From Cornus controversa (lineage: Eukaryota; Streptophyta; Magnoliopsida; Cornales; Cornaceae), in NCBI GenBank assembly GCA_026545225.1, contig CM048847.1, positions 186,001-250,000 of the forward strand: a stretch of 64,000 nucleotides of DNA. Reading direction: 5' to 3'. The notes beneath the pieces are model-generated. The model had not been told where the DNA came from, searched no databases, and was given only the letters and a program-made list of their open reading frames with translations. The position numbers and the translations under genes were made by a program. Below are positions 34,601-47,900 of the stretch, one piece after another (position 1 is the stretch's first letter; each line of letters begins with the position of its first letter).

Positions 34601-37600
34601 AGACCATCAAAGCATCCAAAAGAAGTGACGAACATGTCAATCCGATCTTCATCACAACCGTATGGTGCTTCGTCCCAAATTCGACCGTTTCGACATCTAA
34701 AGGAAACAATTTGTAAGCTACCAACCATTTTAAACTTGTTTCATTTGAGCTGTTATGATTAGAAAACCACATTCCAAGAGAAGTCGTGCCATAATACTAA
34801 TCGTACGCTGTTTTTTTGTAAATGAAACCATCAAAGCGTCCCAAAGAAACGACGAGCATGTCGATCCGATCTTCATCCATATTTGTTTGAGTTGTTATGA
34901 GTCGAAAAGAACAATTCCTTGCAATAACCAGGCATGACCACAACCGTGTGGTGCTTTGTCCTAGAATTGACCATCTGGATGTCTAGAAGAATAGAGAATG
35001 ACAACAACGGTTTTGAACTTGTTTCGTTTGACCTGTCCTGATTCGAAAAGTCCAATCCACGTGAAATCGTGCCATACATAGAATTATACGTTGCATTATG
35101 CCTAATTCGACCGTGAGGACGTCCTGAATCGAAAATAGTAATTCCTTGCTGCACTCATGAATGATCACAACCGTATGGTGCTCTATGCCAACTTCAACCA
35201 TCTGGAAAAGTAAAAGAAACAATTCCCAAGCTATCGAGGATTTTAAATAAGTTTAGTTTGAGTTGTTCTGATTCAAAAACCCATTCCTTGAGAAGTCGTG
35301 CCATAATCAGAATCGTAAGTTTCTTTTTTCCAAATTAGACCATCAAAGCATCCAAAAGAAGTGACGAACATGTCAATCCGATCTTCATCACAATCGTATG
35401 GTGCTTTGTTCCAAATTCGACCGTCTGGACATCTAAAGGAAACAATTTGTAAGCTACCAACCATTTTAAACTTGTTTCATTTGAGTTGTTTTGATTAGAA
35501 AACCACATTCCAAGAGAAGTCTTGCCATAATATTAATCGTACGCTACTTTTTCTAAATGAAACCATCAAAGGGTCCCAAAGAAACGACGAGCATGTCGAT
35601 CCGATCTTCATCCATGTTTGTTTGAGTTGTTCTGAGTCAAAAAGAACAATTCCTTGCAATAACCAGGCATGACCACAACCGTATGGCGCTTTGTGCTAGA
35701 ATTGACCATCTGGATGTCCAGAAGAATAGAGAATGACAACAACGGTTTTGAACTTGTTTCGTTTGACCTGTCCTGATTCGAAAAGTCCAATCCACGTGAA
35801 ATCGTGCCATACATAGAATTATACGTTGCTTTATGCCTAATTCGACCGTGAGGACGTCCTGAATCGAAAAGAGTAATTCCTTGCTGCACTCATGAATGAT
35901 CACAACCGTATGGTGCTCTATGCCAACTTCAACCATCTGGACAAGTAAAAGAAACAATTCCCAAGCTATCGAGGATTTTAAACAAGTTTTGTTTGAGTTG
36001 TTCTGATTCAAAAACCCATTCCTTGAGAAGTCGTGCCATAATCAGAATCGTAAGTTTCTTTTTTCCAAATTAGACCATCAGAGCATCCAAAAGAAGTGAC
36101 GAACATGTCAATCCGATCTTCATCACAATCGTATGGTGCTTTGTTCCAAATTCGACCGTCTGGACATCTAAAGGAAACAATTTGTAAGCTACCAACCATT
36201 TTAAACTTGTTTGATTTGAGTTGTTTTGATTAGAAAACCACATTCCAAGAGAAGTCTTGCCATAATATTAATCGTACGCTACTTTTTCTAAATGAAACCA
36301 TCAAAGGGTCCCAAAGAAACGACGAGCATGTCGATCCGATCTTCATCCATGTTTGTTTGAGTTGTTCTGAGTCAAAAAGAACAATTCCTTACAATAACCA
36401 GGCATGACCACAACCGTATGGCGCTTTGTGCTAGAATTGACCATCTGGATGTCCAGAAGAATAGAGAATGACAACAACGGTTTTGAACTTGTTTCGTTTG
36501 ACCTGTCCTGATTCGAAAAGTCCAATCCACGTGAAATCGTGCCATACATAGAACTATACGTTGCTTTATGCCTAATTCGACCGTGAGGACGTCCTGAATT
36601 GAAAAGAGTAATTCCTTGCTGCACTCATGAATGATCACAACCGTATGGTGCTCTATGCCAACTTCAACCATCTGGACAAGTAAAAGAAACAATTCCCAAG
36701 CTATCGAGGATTTTAAACAAGTTTAGTTTGAGTTGTTCTGATTCAAAAACCCATTCCTTGAGAAGTCGTGCCATAATCAGAATCGTAAGTTTCTTTTTTC
36801 CAAATTAGACCATCAGAGCATCCAAAAGAAGTGACGAACATGTCAATCCGATCTTCATCACAATCGTATGGTGCTTTGTTCCAAATTCGACCGTTTGGAC
36901 ATCTAAAGGAAACAATTTGGAAGCTACCAACCATTTTAAACTTGTTTCATTTGAGTTGTTTTGATTAGAAAACCACATTCCAAGAGAAGTCTTGCCATAA
37001 TATTAATCGTACGCTACTTTTTTCTAAATGAAACCATCAAAGGGTCCCAAAGAAACGACGAGGATGTCGATCCGATCTTCATCCATGTTTGTTTGAGTTG
37101 TTCTGAGTCAAAAAGAACAATTCCTTGCAATAACCAGGCATGACCACAACCGTATGGCGCTTTGTGCTAGAATTGACCATCTGGATGTCCGGAAAAATAG
37201 AGAATGACAACAACGGTTTCGAACTTGTTTCGTTTGACTTGTCCTGATTCGAAAATTCCAATCCATGTGAAATCGTGCCATACTTAGAATTATACGTTGC
37301 TTTATGCCAAATTCAACCGTCAGGACTTCCTGAATCAAAAAGAGTAATTCCATACTGCACCCGTGAATGATCACAACCGTATGGTGCTCTATGCCAACTT
37401 CAACCATCTGGACAAGTAAAAGAAACAATTCCCAAGCTATCGATGATTTCAAACAAGTTTAGTTTGAGTTGTTCTGATTCAAAAACCCATTCCTTGAGAA
37501 GTCGTGCCATAATCAGAATCGTAAGTTTCTTTTTTCCAAATTAGACCATCAAAGCATCCAAAAGAAGTGACGAACATGTCAATCCGATCTTCATCACAAT

Positions 37601-38198
37601 CGTATGGTGCTTTGTTCCAAATTCGACCGTCTGGACATCTAAGGGAAACAATTTGTAAGCTACCAACCATTTTAAACTTGTTTCATTTGAGTTGTTTTGA
37701 TTAGAAAACCACATTCCAAGAGAAGTCTTGCCATAATATTAATCGTACGCTACTTTTTCTAAATGAAACCATCAAAGGGTCCCAAAGAAACGACGAGCAT
37801 GTCGATCCGATCTTCATTCATGTTTGTTTGAGTTGTTCTGAGTCAAAAAGAACAATTCCTTGCAATAACCAGGCATGACCACAACCGTATGGCGCTTTGT
37901 GCTAGAATTGACCATCTGGATGTCCAGAAGAATAGAGAATGACAACAACGGTTTTGAACTTGTTTCGTTTGACCTGTCCTGATTCGAAAAGTCCAATCCA
38001 CGTGAAATCGTGCCATACATAGAATTATACGTTGCTTTATGCCTAATTCGACCGTGAGGACGTCCTGAATCGAAAAGAGTAATTCCTTGCTGCACTCATG
38101 AATGATCACAACCGTATGGTGCTCTATGCCAACTTCAACCATCTGGACAAGTAAAAGAAACAATTCCCAAGCTATCGAGGATTGTAAACAAGTTTAGT
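31613..38198 (+). repeat. Irregular zone of the right array
   Basis: Nine units follow in no simple period. Their first-dimer classes are a3 (partial), a4, a4, a2', a3, a1, a1, a4, a1. The first part carries rare variants seen left of the insertion, such as tagacaataac (near 32050) and tgcttcgttcc (near 32460). The zone separates the eight-unit regime on the left from the three-unit regime on the right. Confidence 0.75.
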
Positions 38199-38934
38199 TT
38201 GAGTTGTTCTGATTCAAAAACCCATTCCTTGAGAAGTCGTGCCATAATCAGAATCGTAAGTTTCTTTTTTCCAAATTAGACCATCAGAGCATCCAAAAGA
38301 AGTGACGAACATGTCAATCCGATCTTCATCACAATCGTATGGTGCTTTGTTCCAAATTCGACCGTTTGGACATCTAAAGGAAACAATTTGGAAGCTACCA
38401 ACCATTTTAAACTTGTTTCATTTGAGTTGTTTTGATTAGAAAACCACATTCCAAGAGAAGTCTTGCCATAATATTAATCGTACGCTACTTTTTTCTAAAT
38501 GAAACCATCAAAGGGTCCCAAAGAAACGACGAGGATGTCGATCCGATCTTCATCCATGTTTGTTTGAGTTGTTCTGAGTCAAAAAGAACAATTCCTTGCA
38601 ATAACCAGGCATGACCACAACCGTATGGCGCTTTGTGCTAGAATTGACCATCTGGATGTCCAGAAAAATAGAGAATGACAACAACGGTTTCGAACTTGTT
38701 TCGTTTGACTTGTCCTGATTCGAAAATTCCAATCCATGTGAAATCGTACCATACTTAGAATTATACGTTGCTTTATGCCAAATTCAACCGTCAGGACTTC
38801 CTGAATCAAAAAGAGTAATTCCATACTGCACCCATGAATGATCACAACCGTATGGTGCTCTATGCCAACTTCAACCATCTGGACAAGTAAAAGAAACAAT
38901 TCTCAACCTATCGATGATTTCAAACAAGTTTAGT
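35993..38934 (+). repeat. Tandem duplication of a two-unit, 1471-bp block
   Basis: Units at 35993 (a1) and 36728 (a4) recur at 37464 (a1) and 38199 (a4) with an offset of exactly 1471 bp. The copies differ at only a few places, for example gtccggaaaaatag near 37187 against gtccagaaaaatag near 38658, and atctaaggg near 37638. Confidence 0.8.
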
Positions 38935-41900
38935 TTGAGTTGTTCTGATTCAAAAACCCATTCCTTGAGAAGTCGTGCCATAATCAGAATCGTAAGTTTC
39001 TTTTTTCCAAATTAGACCATCAAAGCATCCAAAAGAAGTGACGAACATGTCAATCCGATCTTCATCACAACCGTATGGTGCTTTGTTCCAAATTCGACCG
39101 TTTGGACATCTAAAGGAAACAATTAGCAAGCTACCAACCATTTTAAACTTGTTTCATTTGAGTTGTTTTGATTCAAAAACCGCATTCCAAGAGAAGTCGT
39201 GCCATAATACTAATCGTACGCTGCTTTTTTCAAAATGAAACCATCAAAGGGTCCCAAAGAAACGACGAGCATGTTGATCCGATATTCATCCATGTTTGTT
39301 TGAGTTGTTCTGAGTCGAAAGAACAATTGCTTGCTACAATCAGGCATGACGACAACCGTATGGTGCTTTGTGCTAGAATTGACCATCTGGATGTCCAGAA
39401 GAATAGAGAATGACAACAACGGTTTTGAACTTGTTTCGTTTGACCTGTCCTGATTCGAAAAGTCCAATCCACGTGAAATCGTGCCATACATAGAATTATA
39501 CGTTGCTTTATGCCTAATTCGACCGTGAGGACGTCCTGAATCGAAAAGAGTAATTTCTTGCTGCACCCATGAATGATCACAACCGTATGGTGCTCTATGC
39601 CAACTTCAACCATCTGGACAAGTAAAAGAAACAATTCCCAAGCTATCGATGATTTGAAACAAGTTTAGTTTAAGTTGTTCTGAGTCGAAAACCCCAGTCC
39701 TTGAGAAGTTGTGTCATAATCAGAATCGTAAGTTTCTTTTTTCCAAATTAGACCATCAAAGCATCCAAAAGAAGTGACGAACATGTCAATCCGATCTTCA
39801 TCACAACCGTATGGTGCTTTGTTCCAAATTCGACCGTTTCGACATCTAAAGGAAACAATTTGTAAGCTACCAACCATTTTAAACTTGTTTCATTTGAGCT
39901 GTTATGATTAGAAAACCACATTCCAAGAGAAGTCGTGCCATAATACTAATCGTACGCTGTTTTTTTGTAAATGAAACCATCAAAGCGTCCCAAAGAAACG
40001 ACGAGCATGTCGATCCGATCTTCATCCATATTTGTTTGAGTTGTTATGAGTCGAAAAGAACAATTCCTTGCAATAACCAGGCATGACCACAACCGTGTGG
40101 TGCTTTGTCCTAGAATTGACCATCTGGATGTCTAGAAGAATAGAGAATGACAACAACGGTTTTGAACTTGTTTCGTTTGACCTGTCCTGATTCGAAAAGT
40201 CCAATCCACGTGAAATCGTGCCATACATAGAATTATACGTTGCATTATGCCTAATTCGACCGTGAGGACGTCCTGAATCGAAAATAGTAATTCTTTGCTG
40301 CACTCATGAATTATCACAACCGTATGGTGCTCTATGCCAACTTCAACCATCTGGAAAAGTAAAAGAAACAATTCCCAAGCTATCGAGGATTTTAAATAAG
40401 TTTAGTTTGAGTTGTTCTGATTCCAAAACCCATTCCTTGAGAAGTCGTGCCATAATCAGAATCGTAAGTTTCTTTTTTCCAAATTAGACCATCAAAGCAT
40501 CCAAAAGAAGTGACGAACATGTCAATCCGATCTTCATCAAATTCGTATGGTGCTTTGTTCCAAATTCGACCGTTTGGACATCTAAAGGAAACAATTTGGA
40601 AGCTACCAACCATTTTAAACTTGTTTCATTTGAGTTGTTTTGATTAGAAAACCACATTCCAAGAGAAGTCTTGCCATAATATTAATCGTACGCTACTTTT
40701 TTCTAAATGAAACCATCAAAGGGTCCCAAAGAAACGACGAGGATGTCGATCCGATCTTCATCCATGTTTGTTTGAGTTGTTCTGAGTCAAAAAGAACAAT
40801 TCCTTGCAATAACCAGGCATGACCACAACCGTATGGCGCTTTGTGCTAGAATTGACCATCTGGATGTCCAGAAAAATAGAGAATGACAACAACGGTTTCG
40901 AACTTGTTTCGTTTGACTTGTCCTGATTCGAAAATTCCAATCCACGTGAAATCGTGCCATACTTAGAATTATACGTTGCTTTATGCCAAATTCAACCGTC
41001 AGGACTTCCTGAATCAAAAAGAGTAATTCCATACTGCACCCGTGAATGATCACAACCGTATGGTGCTCTATGCCAACTTCAACCATCTGGACAAGTAAAA
41101 GAAACAATTCCCAAGCTATCGATGATTTCAAACAAGTTTAGTTTGAGTTGTTCTGATTCAAAAACCCATTCCTTGAGAAGTCGTGCCATAATCAGAATCG
41201 TAAGTTTCTTTTTTCCAAATTAGACCATCAAAGCATCCAAAAGAAGTGACGAACATGTCAATCCGATCTTCATCACAACCGTATGGTGCTTTGTTCCAAA
41301 TTCGACCGTTTGGACATCTAAAGGAAACAATTAGCAAGCTACCAACCATTTTAAACTTGTTTCATTTGAGTTGTTTTGATTCAAAAACCGCATTCCAAGA
41401 GAAGTCGTGCCATAATACTAATCGTACGCTGCTTTTTTCAAAATGAAACCATCAAAGGGTCCCAAAGAAACGACGAGCATGTCGATCCGATATTCATCCA
41501 TGTTTGTTTGAGTTGTTCTGAGTCGAAAGAACAATTGCTTGCTATAATTAGGCATGACGACAACCGTATGGTGCTTTGTGCTAGAATTGACCATCTGGAT
41601 GTCCAGAAGAATAGAGAATGACAACAACGGTTTTGGACTTGTTTCGTTTGACCTGTCCTGATTCGAAAAGTCCAATCCACGTGAAATCGTGCCATACATA
41701 GAATTATACGTTGCTTTATGCCTAATTCGACCGTGAGGACGTCCTGAATCGAAAAGAGTAATTTCTTGCTGCACCCATGAATGATCACAACCGTATGGTG
41801 CTCTATGCCAACTTCAACCATCTGGACAAGTAAAAGAAACAATTCCCAAGCTATCGATGATTTGAAACAAGTTTAGTTTAAGTTGTTCTGAGTCGAAAAC

Positions 41901-44900
41901 CCCAGTCCTTGAGAAGTTGTGTCATAATCAGAATCGTAAGTTTCTTTTTTCCAAATTAGACCATCAAAGCATCCAAAAGAAGTGACGAACATGTCAATCC
42001 GATCTTCATCACAACCGTATGGTGCTTTGTTCCAAATTCGACCGTTTCGACATCTAAAGGAAACAATTTGTAAGCTACCAACCATTTTAAACTTGTTTCA
42101 TTTGAGCTGTTATGATTAGAAAACCACATTCCAAGAGAAGTCGTGCCATAATACTAATCGTACGCTGTTTTTTTGTAAATGAAACCATCAAAGCGTCCCA
42201 AAGAAACGACGAGCATGTCGATCCGATCTTCATCCATATTTGTTTGAGTTGTTATGAGTCGAAAAGAACAATTCCTTGCAATAACCAGGCATGACCACAA
42301 CCGTGTGGTGCTTTGTCCTAGAATTGACCATCTGGATGTCTAGAAGAATAGAGAATGACAACAACGGTTTTGAACTTGTTTCGTTTGACCTGTCCTGATT
42401 CGAAAAGTCCAATCCACGTGAAATCGTGCCATACATAGAATTATACGTTGCATTATGCCTAATTCGACCGTGAGGACGTCCTGAATCGAAAATAGTAATT
42501 CTTTGCTGCACTCATGAATGATCACAACCGTATGGTGCTCTATGCCAACTTCAACCATCTGGAAAAGTAAAAGAAACAATTCCCAAGCTATCGAGGATTT
42601 TAAATAAGTTTAGTTTGAGTTGTTCTGATTCCAAAACCCATTCCTTGAGAAGTCGTGCCATAATCAGAATCGTAAGTTTCTTTTTTCCAAATTAGACCAT
42701 CAAAGCATCCAAAAGAAGTGACGAACATGTCAATCCGATCTTCATCACAATCGTATGGTGCTTTGTTCCAAATTCGACCGTTTGGACATCTAAAGGAAAC
42801 AATTTGGAAGCTACCAACCATTTTAAACTTGTTTCATTTGAGTTGTTTTGATTAGAAAACCACATTCCAAGAGAAGTCTTGCCATAATATTAATCGTACG
42901 CTACTTTTTTCTAAATGAAACCATCAAAGGGTCCCAAAGAAACGACGAGGATGTCGATCCGATCTTCATCCATGTTTGTTTGAGTTGTTCTGAGTCAAAA
43001 AGAACAATTCCTTGCAATAACCAGGCATGACCACAACCGTATGGCGCTTTGTGCTAGAATTGACCATCTGGATGTCCAGAAAAATAGAGAATGACAACAA
43101 CGGTTTCGAACTTGTTTCGTTTGACTTGTCCTGATTCGAAAATTCCAATCCATGTGAAATCGTGCCATACTTAGAATTATACGTTGCTTTATGCCAAATT
43201 CAACCGTCAGGACTTCCTGAATCAAAAAGAGTAATTCCATACTGCACCCGTGAATGATCACAACCGTATGGTGCTCTATGCCAACTTCAACCATCTGGAC
43301 AAGTAAAAGAAACAATTCCCAAGCTATCGATGATTTCAAACAAGTTTAGTTTGAGTTGTTCTGATTCAAAAACCCATTCCTTGAGAAGTCGTGCCATAAT
43401 CAGAATCGTAAGTTTCTTTTTTCCAAATTAGACCATCAAAGCATCCAAAAGAAGTGACGAACATGTCAATCCGATCTTCATCACAACCGTATGGTGCTTT
43501 GTTCCAAATTCGACCGTTTGGACATCTAAAGGAAACAATTAGCAAGCTACCAACCATTTTAAACTTGTTTCATTTGAGTTGTTTTGATTCAAAAACCGCA
43601 TTCCAAGAGAAGTCGTGCCATAATACTAATCGTACGCTGCTTTTTTCAAAATGAAACCATCAAAGGGTCCCAAAGAAACGACGAGCATGTCGATCCGATA
43701 TTCATCCATGTTTGTTTGAGTTGTTCTGAGTCGAAAGAACAATTGCTTGCTATAATTAGGCATGACGACAACCGTATGGTGCTTTGTGCTAGAATTGACC
43801 ATCTGGATGTCCAGAAGAATAGAGAATGACAACAACGGTTTTGAACTTGTTTCGTTTGACCTGTCCTGATTCGAAAAGTCCAATCCACGTGAAATCGTGC
43901 CATACATAGAATTATACGTTGCTTTATGCCTAATTCGACCGTGAGGACGTCCTGAATCGAAAAGAGTAATTTCTTGCTGCACCCATGAATGATCACAACC
44001 GTATGGTGCTCTATGCCAACTTCAACCATCTGGACAAGTAAAAGAAACAATTCCCAAGCTATCGATGATTTGAAACAAGTTTAGTTTAAGTTGTTCTGAG
44101 TCGAAAACCCCAGTCCTTGAGAAGTTGTGTCATAATCAGAATCGTAAGTTTCTTTTTTCCAAATTAGACCATCAAAGCATCCAAAAGAAGTGACGAACAT
44201 GTCAATCCGATCTTCATCACAACCGTATGGTGCTTTGTTCCAAATTCGACCGTTTCGACATCTAAAGGAAACAATTTGTAAGCTACCAACCATTTTAAAC
44301 TTGTTTCATTTGAGCTGTTATGATTAGAAAACCACATTCCAAGAGAAGTCGTGCCATAATACTAATCGTACGCTGTTTTTTTGTAAATGAAACCATCAAA
44401 GCGTCCCAAAGAAACGACGAGCATGTCGATCCGATCTTCATCCATATTTGTTTGAGTTGTTATGAGTCGAAAAGAACAATTCCTTGCAATAACCAGGCAT
44501 GACCACAACCGTGTGGTGCTTTGTCCTAGAATTGACCATCTGGATGTCTAGAAGAATAGAGAATGACAACAACGGTTTTGAACTTGTTTCGTTTGACCTG
44601 TCCTGATTCGAAAAGTCCAATCCACGTGAAATCGTGCCATACATAGAATTATACGTTGCATTATGCCTAATTCGACCGTGAGGACGTCCTGAATCGAAAA
44701 TAGTAATTCTTTGCTGCACTCATGAATGATCACAACCGTATGGTGCTCTATGCCAACTTCAACCATCTGGAAAAGTAAAAGAAACAATTCCCAAGCTATC
44801 GAGGATTTTAAATAAGTTTAGTTTGAGTTGTTCTGATTCCAAAACCCATTCCTTGAGAAGTCGTGCCATAATCAGAATCGTAAGTTTCTTTTTTCCAAAT

Positions 44901-47900
44901 TAGACCATCAAAGCATCCAAAAGAAGTGACGAACATGTCAATCCGATCTTCATCACAATCGTATGGTGCTTTGTTCCAAATTCGACCGTTTGGACATCTA
45001 AAGGAAACAATTTGGAAGCTACCAACCATTTTAAACTTGTTTCATTTGAGTTGTTTTGATTAGAAAACCACATTCCAAGAGAAGTCTTGCCATAATATTA
45101 ATCGTACGCTACTTTTTTCTAAATGAAACCATCAAAGGGTCCCAAAGAAACGACGAGGATGTCGATCCGATCTTCATCCATGTTTGTTTGAGTTGTTCTG
45201 AGTCAAAAAGAACAATTCCTTGCAATAACCAGGCATGACCACAACCGTATGGCGCTTTGTGCTAGAATTGACCATCTGGATGTCCAGAAAAATAGAGAAT
45301 GACAACAACGGTTTCGAACTTGTTTCGTTTGACTTGTCCTGATTCGAAAATTCCAATCCATGTGAAATCGTGCCATACTTAGAATTATACGTTGCTTTAT
45401 GCCAAATTCAACCGTCAGGACTTCCTGAATCAAAAAGAGTAATTCCATACTGCACCCGTGAATGATCACAACCGTATGGTGCTCTATGCCAACTTCAACC
45501 ATCTGGACAAGTAAAAGAAACAATTCCCAAGCTATCGATGATTTCAAACAAGTTTAGTTTGAGTTGTTCTGATTCAAAAACCCATTCCTTGAGAAGTCGT
45601 GCCATAATCAGAATCGTAAGTTTCTTTTTTCCAAATTAGACCATCAAAGCATCCAAAAGAAGTGACGAACATGTCAATCCGATCTTCATCACAACCGTAT
45701 GGTGCTTTGTTCCAAATTCGACCGTTTGGACATCTAAAGGAAACAATTAGCAAGCTACCAACCATTTTAAACTTGTTTCATTTGAGTTGTTTTGATTCAA
45801 AAACCGCATTCCAAGAGAAGTCGTGCCATAATACTAATCGTACGCTGCTTTTTTCAAAATGAAACCATCAAAGGGTCCCAAAGAAACGACGAGCATGTCG
45901 ATCCGATATTCATCCATGTTTGTTTGAGTTGTTCTGAGTCGAAAGAACAATTGCTTGCTATAATTAGGCATGACGACAACCGTATGGTGCTTTGTGCTAG
46001 AATTGACCATCTGGATGTCCAGAAGAATAGAGAATGACAACAACGGTTTTGAACTTGTTTCGTTTGACCTGTCCTGATTCGAAAAGTCCAATCCACGTGA
46101 AATCGTGCCATACATAGAATTATACGTTGCTTTATGCCTAATTCGACCGTGAGGACGTCCTGAATCGAAAAGAGTAATTTCTTGCTGCACCCATGAATGA
46201 TCACAACCGTATGGTGCTCTATGCCAACTTCAACCATCTGGACAAGTAAAAGAAACAATTCCCAAGCTATCGATGATTTGAAACAAGTTTAGTTTAAGTT
46301 GTTCTGAGTCGAAAACCCCAGTCCTTGAGAAGTTGTGTCATAATCAGAATCGTAAGTTTCTTTTTTCCAAATTAGACCATCAAAGCATCCAAAAGAAGTG
46401 ACGAACATGTCAATCCGATCTTCATCACAACCGTATGGTGCTTTGTTCCAAATTCGACCGTTTCGACATCTAAAGGAAACAATTTGTAAGCTACCAACCA
46501 TTTTAAACTTGTTTCATTTGAGCTGTTATGATTAGAAAACCACATTCCAAGAGAAGTCGTGCCATAATACTAATCGTACGCTGTTTTTTTGTAAATGAAA
46601 CCATCAAAGCGTCCCAAAGAAACGACGAGCATGTCGATCCGATCTTCATCCATATTTGTTTGAGTTGTTATGAGTCGAAAAGAACAATTCCTTGCAATAA
46701 CCAGGCATGACCACAACCGTGTGGTGCTTTGTCCTAGAATTGACCATCTGGATGTCTAGAAGAATAGAGAATGACAACAACGGTTTTGAACTTGTTTCGT
46801 TTGACCTGTCCTGATTCGAAAAGTCCAATCCACGTGAAATCGTGCCATACATAGAATTATACGTTGCATTATGCCTAATTCGACCGTGAGGACGTCCTGA
46901 ATCGAAAATAGTAATTCTTTGCTGCACTCATGAATGATCACAACCGTATGGTGCTCTATGCCAACTTCAACCATCTGGAAAAGTAAAAGAAACAATTCCC
47001 AAGCTATCGAGGATTTTAAATAAGTTTAGTTTGAGTTGTTCTGATTCCAAAACCCATTCCTTGAGAAGTCGTGCCATAATCAGAATCGTAAGTTTCTTTT
47101 TTCCAAATTAGACCATCAAAGCATCCAAAAGAAGTGACGAACATGTCAATCCGATCTTCATCACAATCGTATGGTGCTTTGTTCCAAATTCGACCGTTTG
47201 GACATCTAAAGGAAACAATTTGGAAGCTACCAACCATTTTAAACTTGTTTCATTTGAGTTGTTTTGATTAGAAAACCACATTCCAAGAGAAGTCTTGCCA
47301 TAATATTAATCGTACGCTACTTTTTTCTAAATGAAACCATCAAAGGGTCCCAAAGAAACGACGAGGATGTCGATCCGATCTTCATCCATGTTTGTTTGAG
47401 TTGTTCTGAGTCAAAAAGAACAATTCCTTGCAATAACCAGGCATGACCACAACCGTATGGCGCTTTGTGCTAGAATTGACCATCTGGATGTCCAGAAAAA
47501 TAGAGAATGACAACAACGGTTTCGAACTTGTTTCGTTTGACTTGTCCTGATTCGAAAATTCCAATCCATGTGAAATCGTGCCATACTTAGAATTATACGT
47601 TGCTTTATGCCAAATTCAACCGTCAGGACTTCCTGAATCAAAAAGAGTAATTCCATACTGCACCCGTGAATGATCACAACCGTATGGTGCTCTATGCCAA
47701 CTTCAACCATCTGGACAAGTAAAAGAAACAATTCCCAAGCTATCGATGATTTCAAACAAGTTTAGTTTGAGTTGTTCTGATTCAAAAACCCATTCCTTGA
47801 GAAGTCGTGCCATAATCAGAATCGTAAGTTTCTTTTTTCCAAATTAGACCATCAAAGCATCCAAAAGAAGTGACGAACATGTCAATCCGATCTTCATCAC

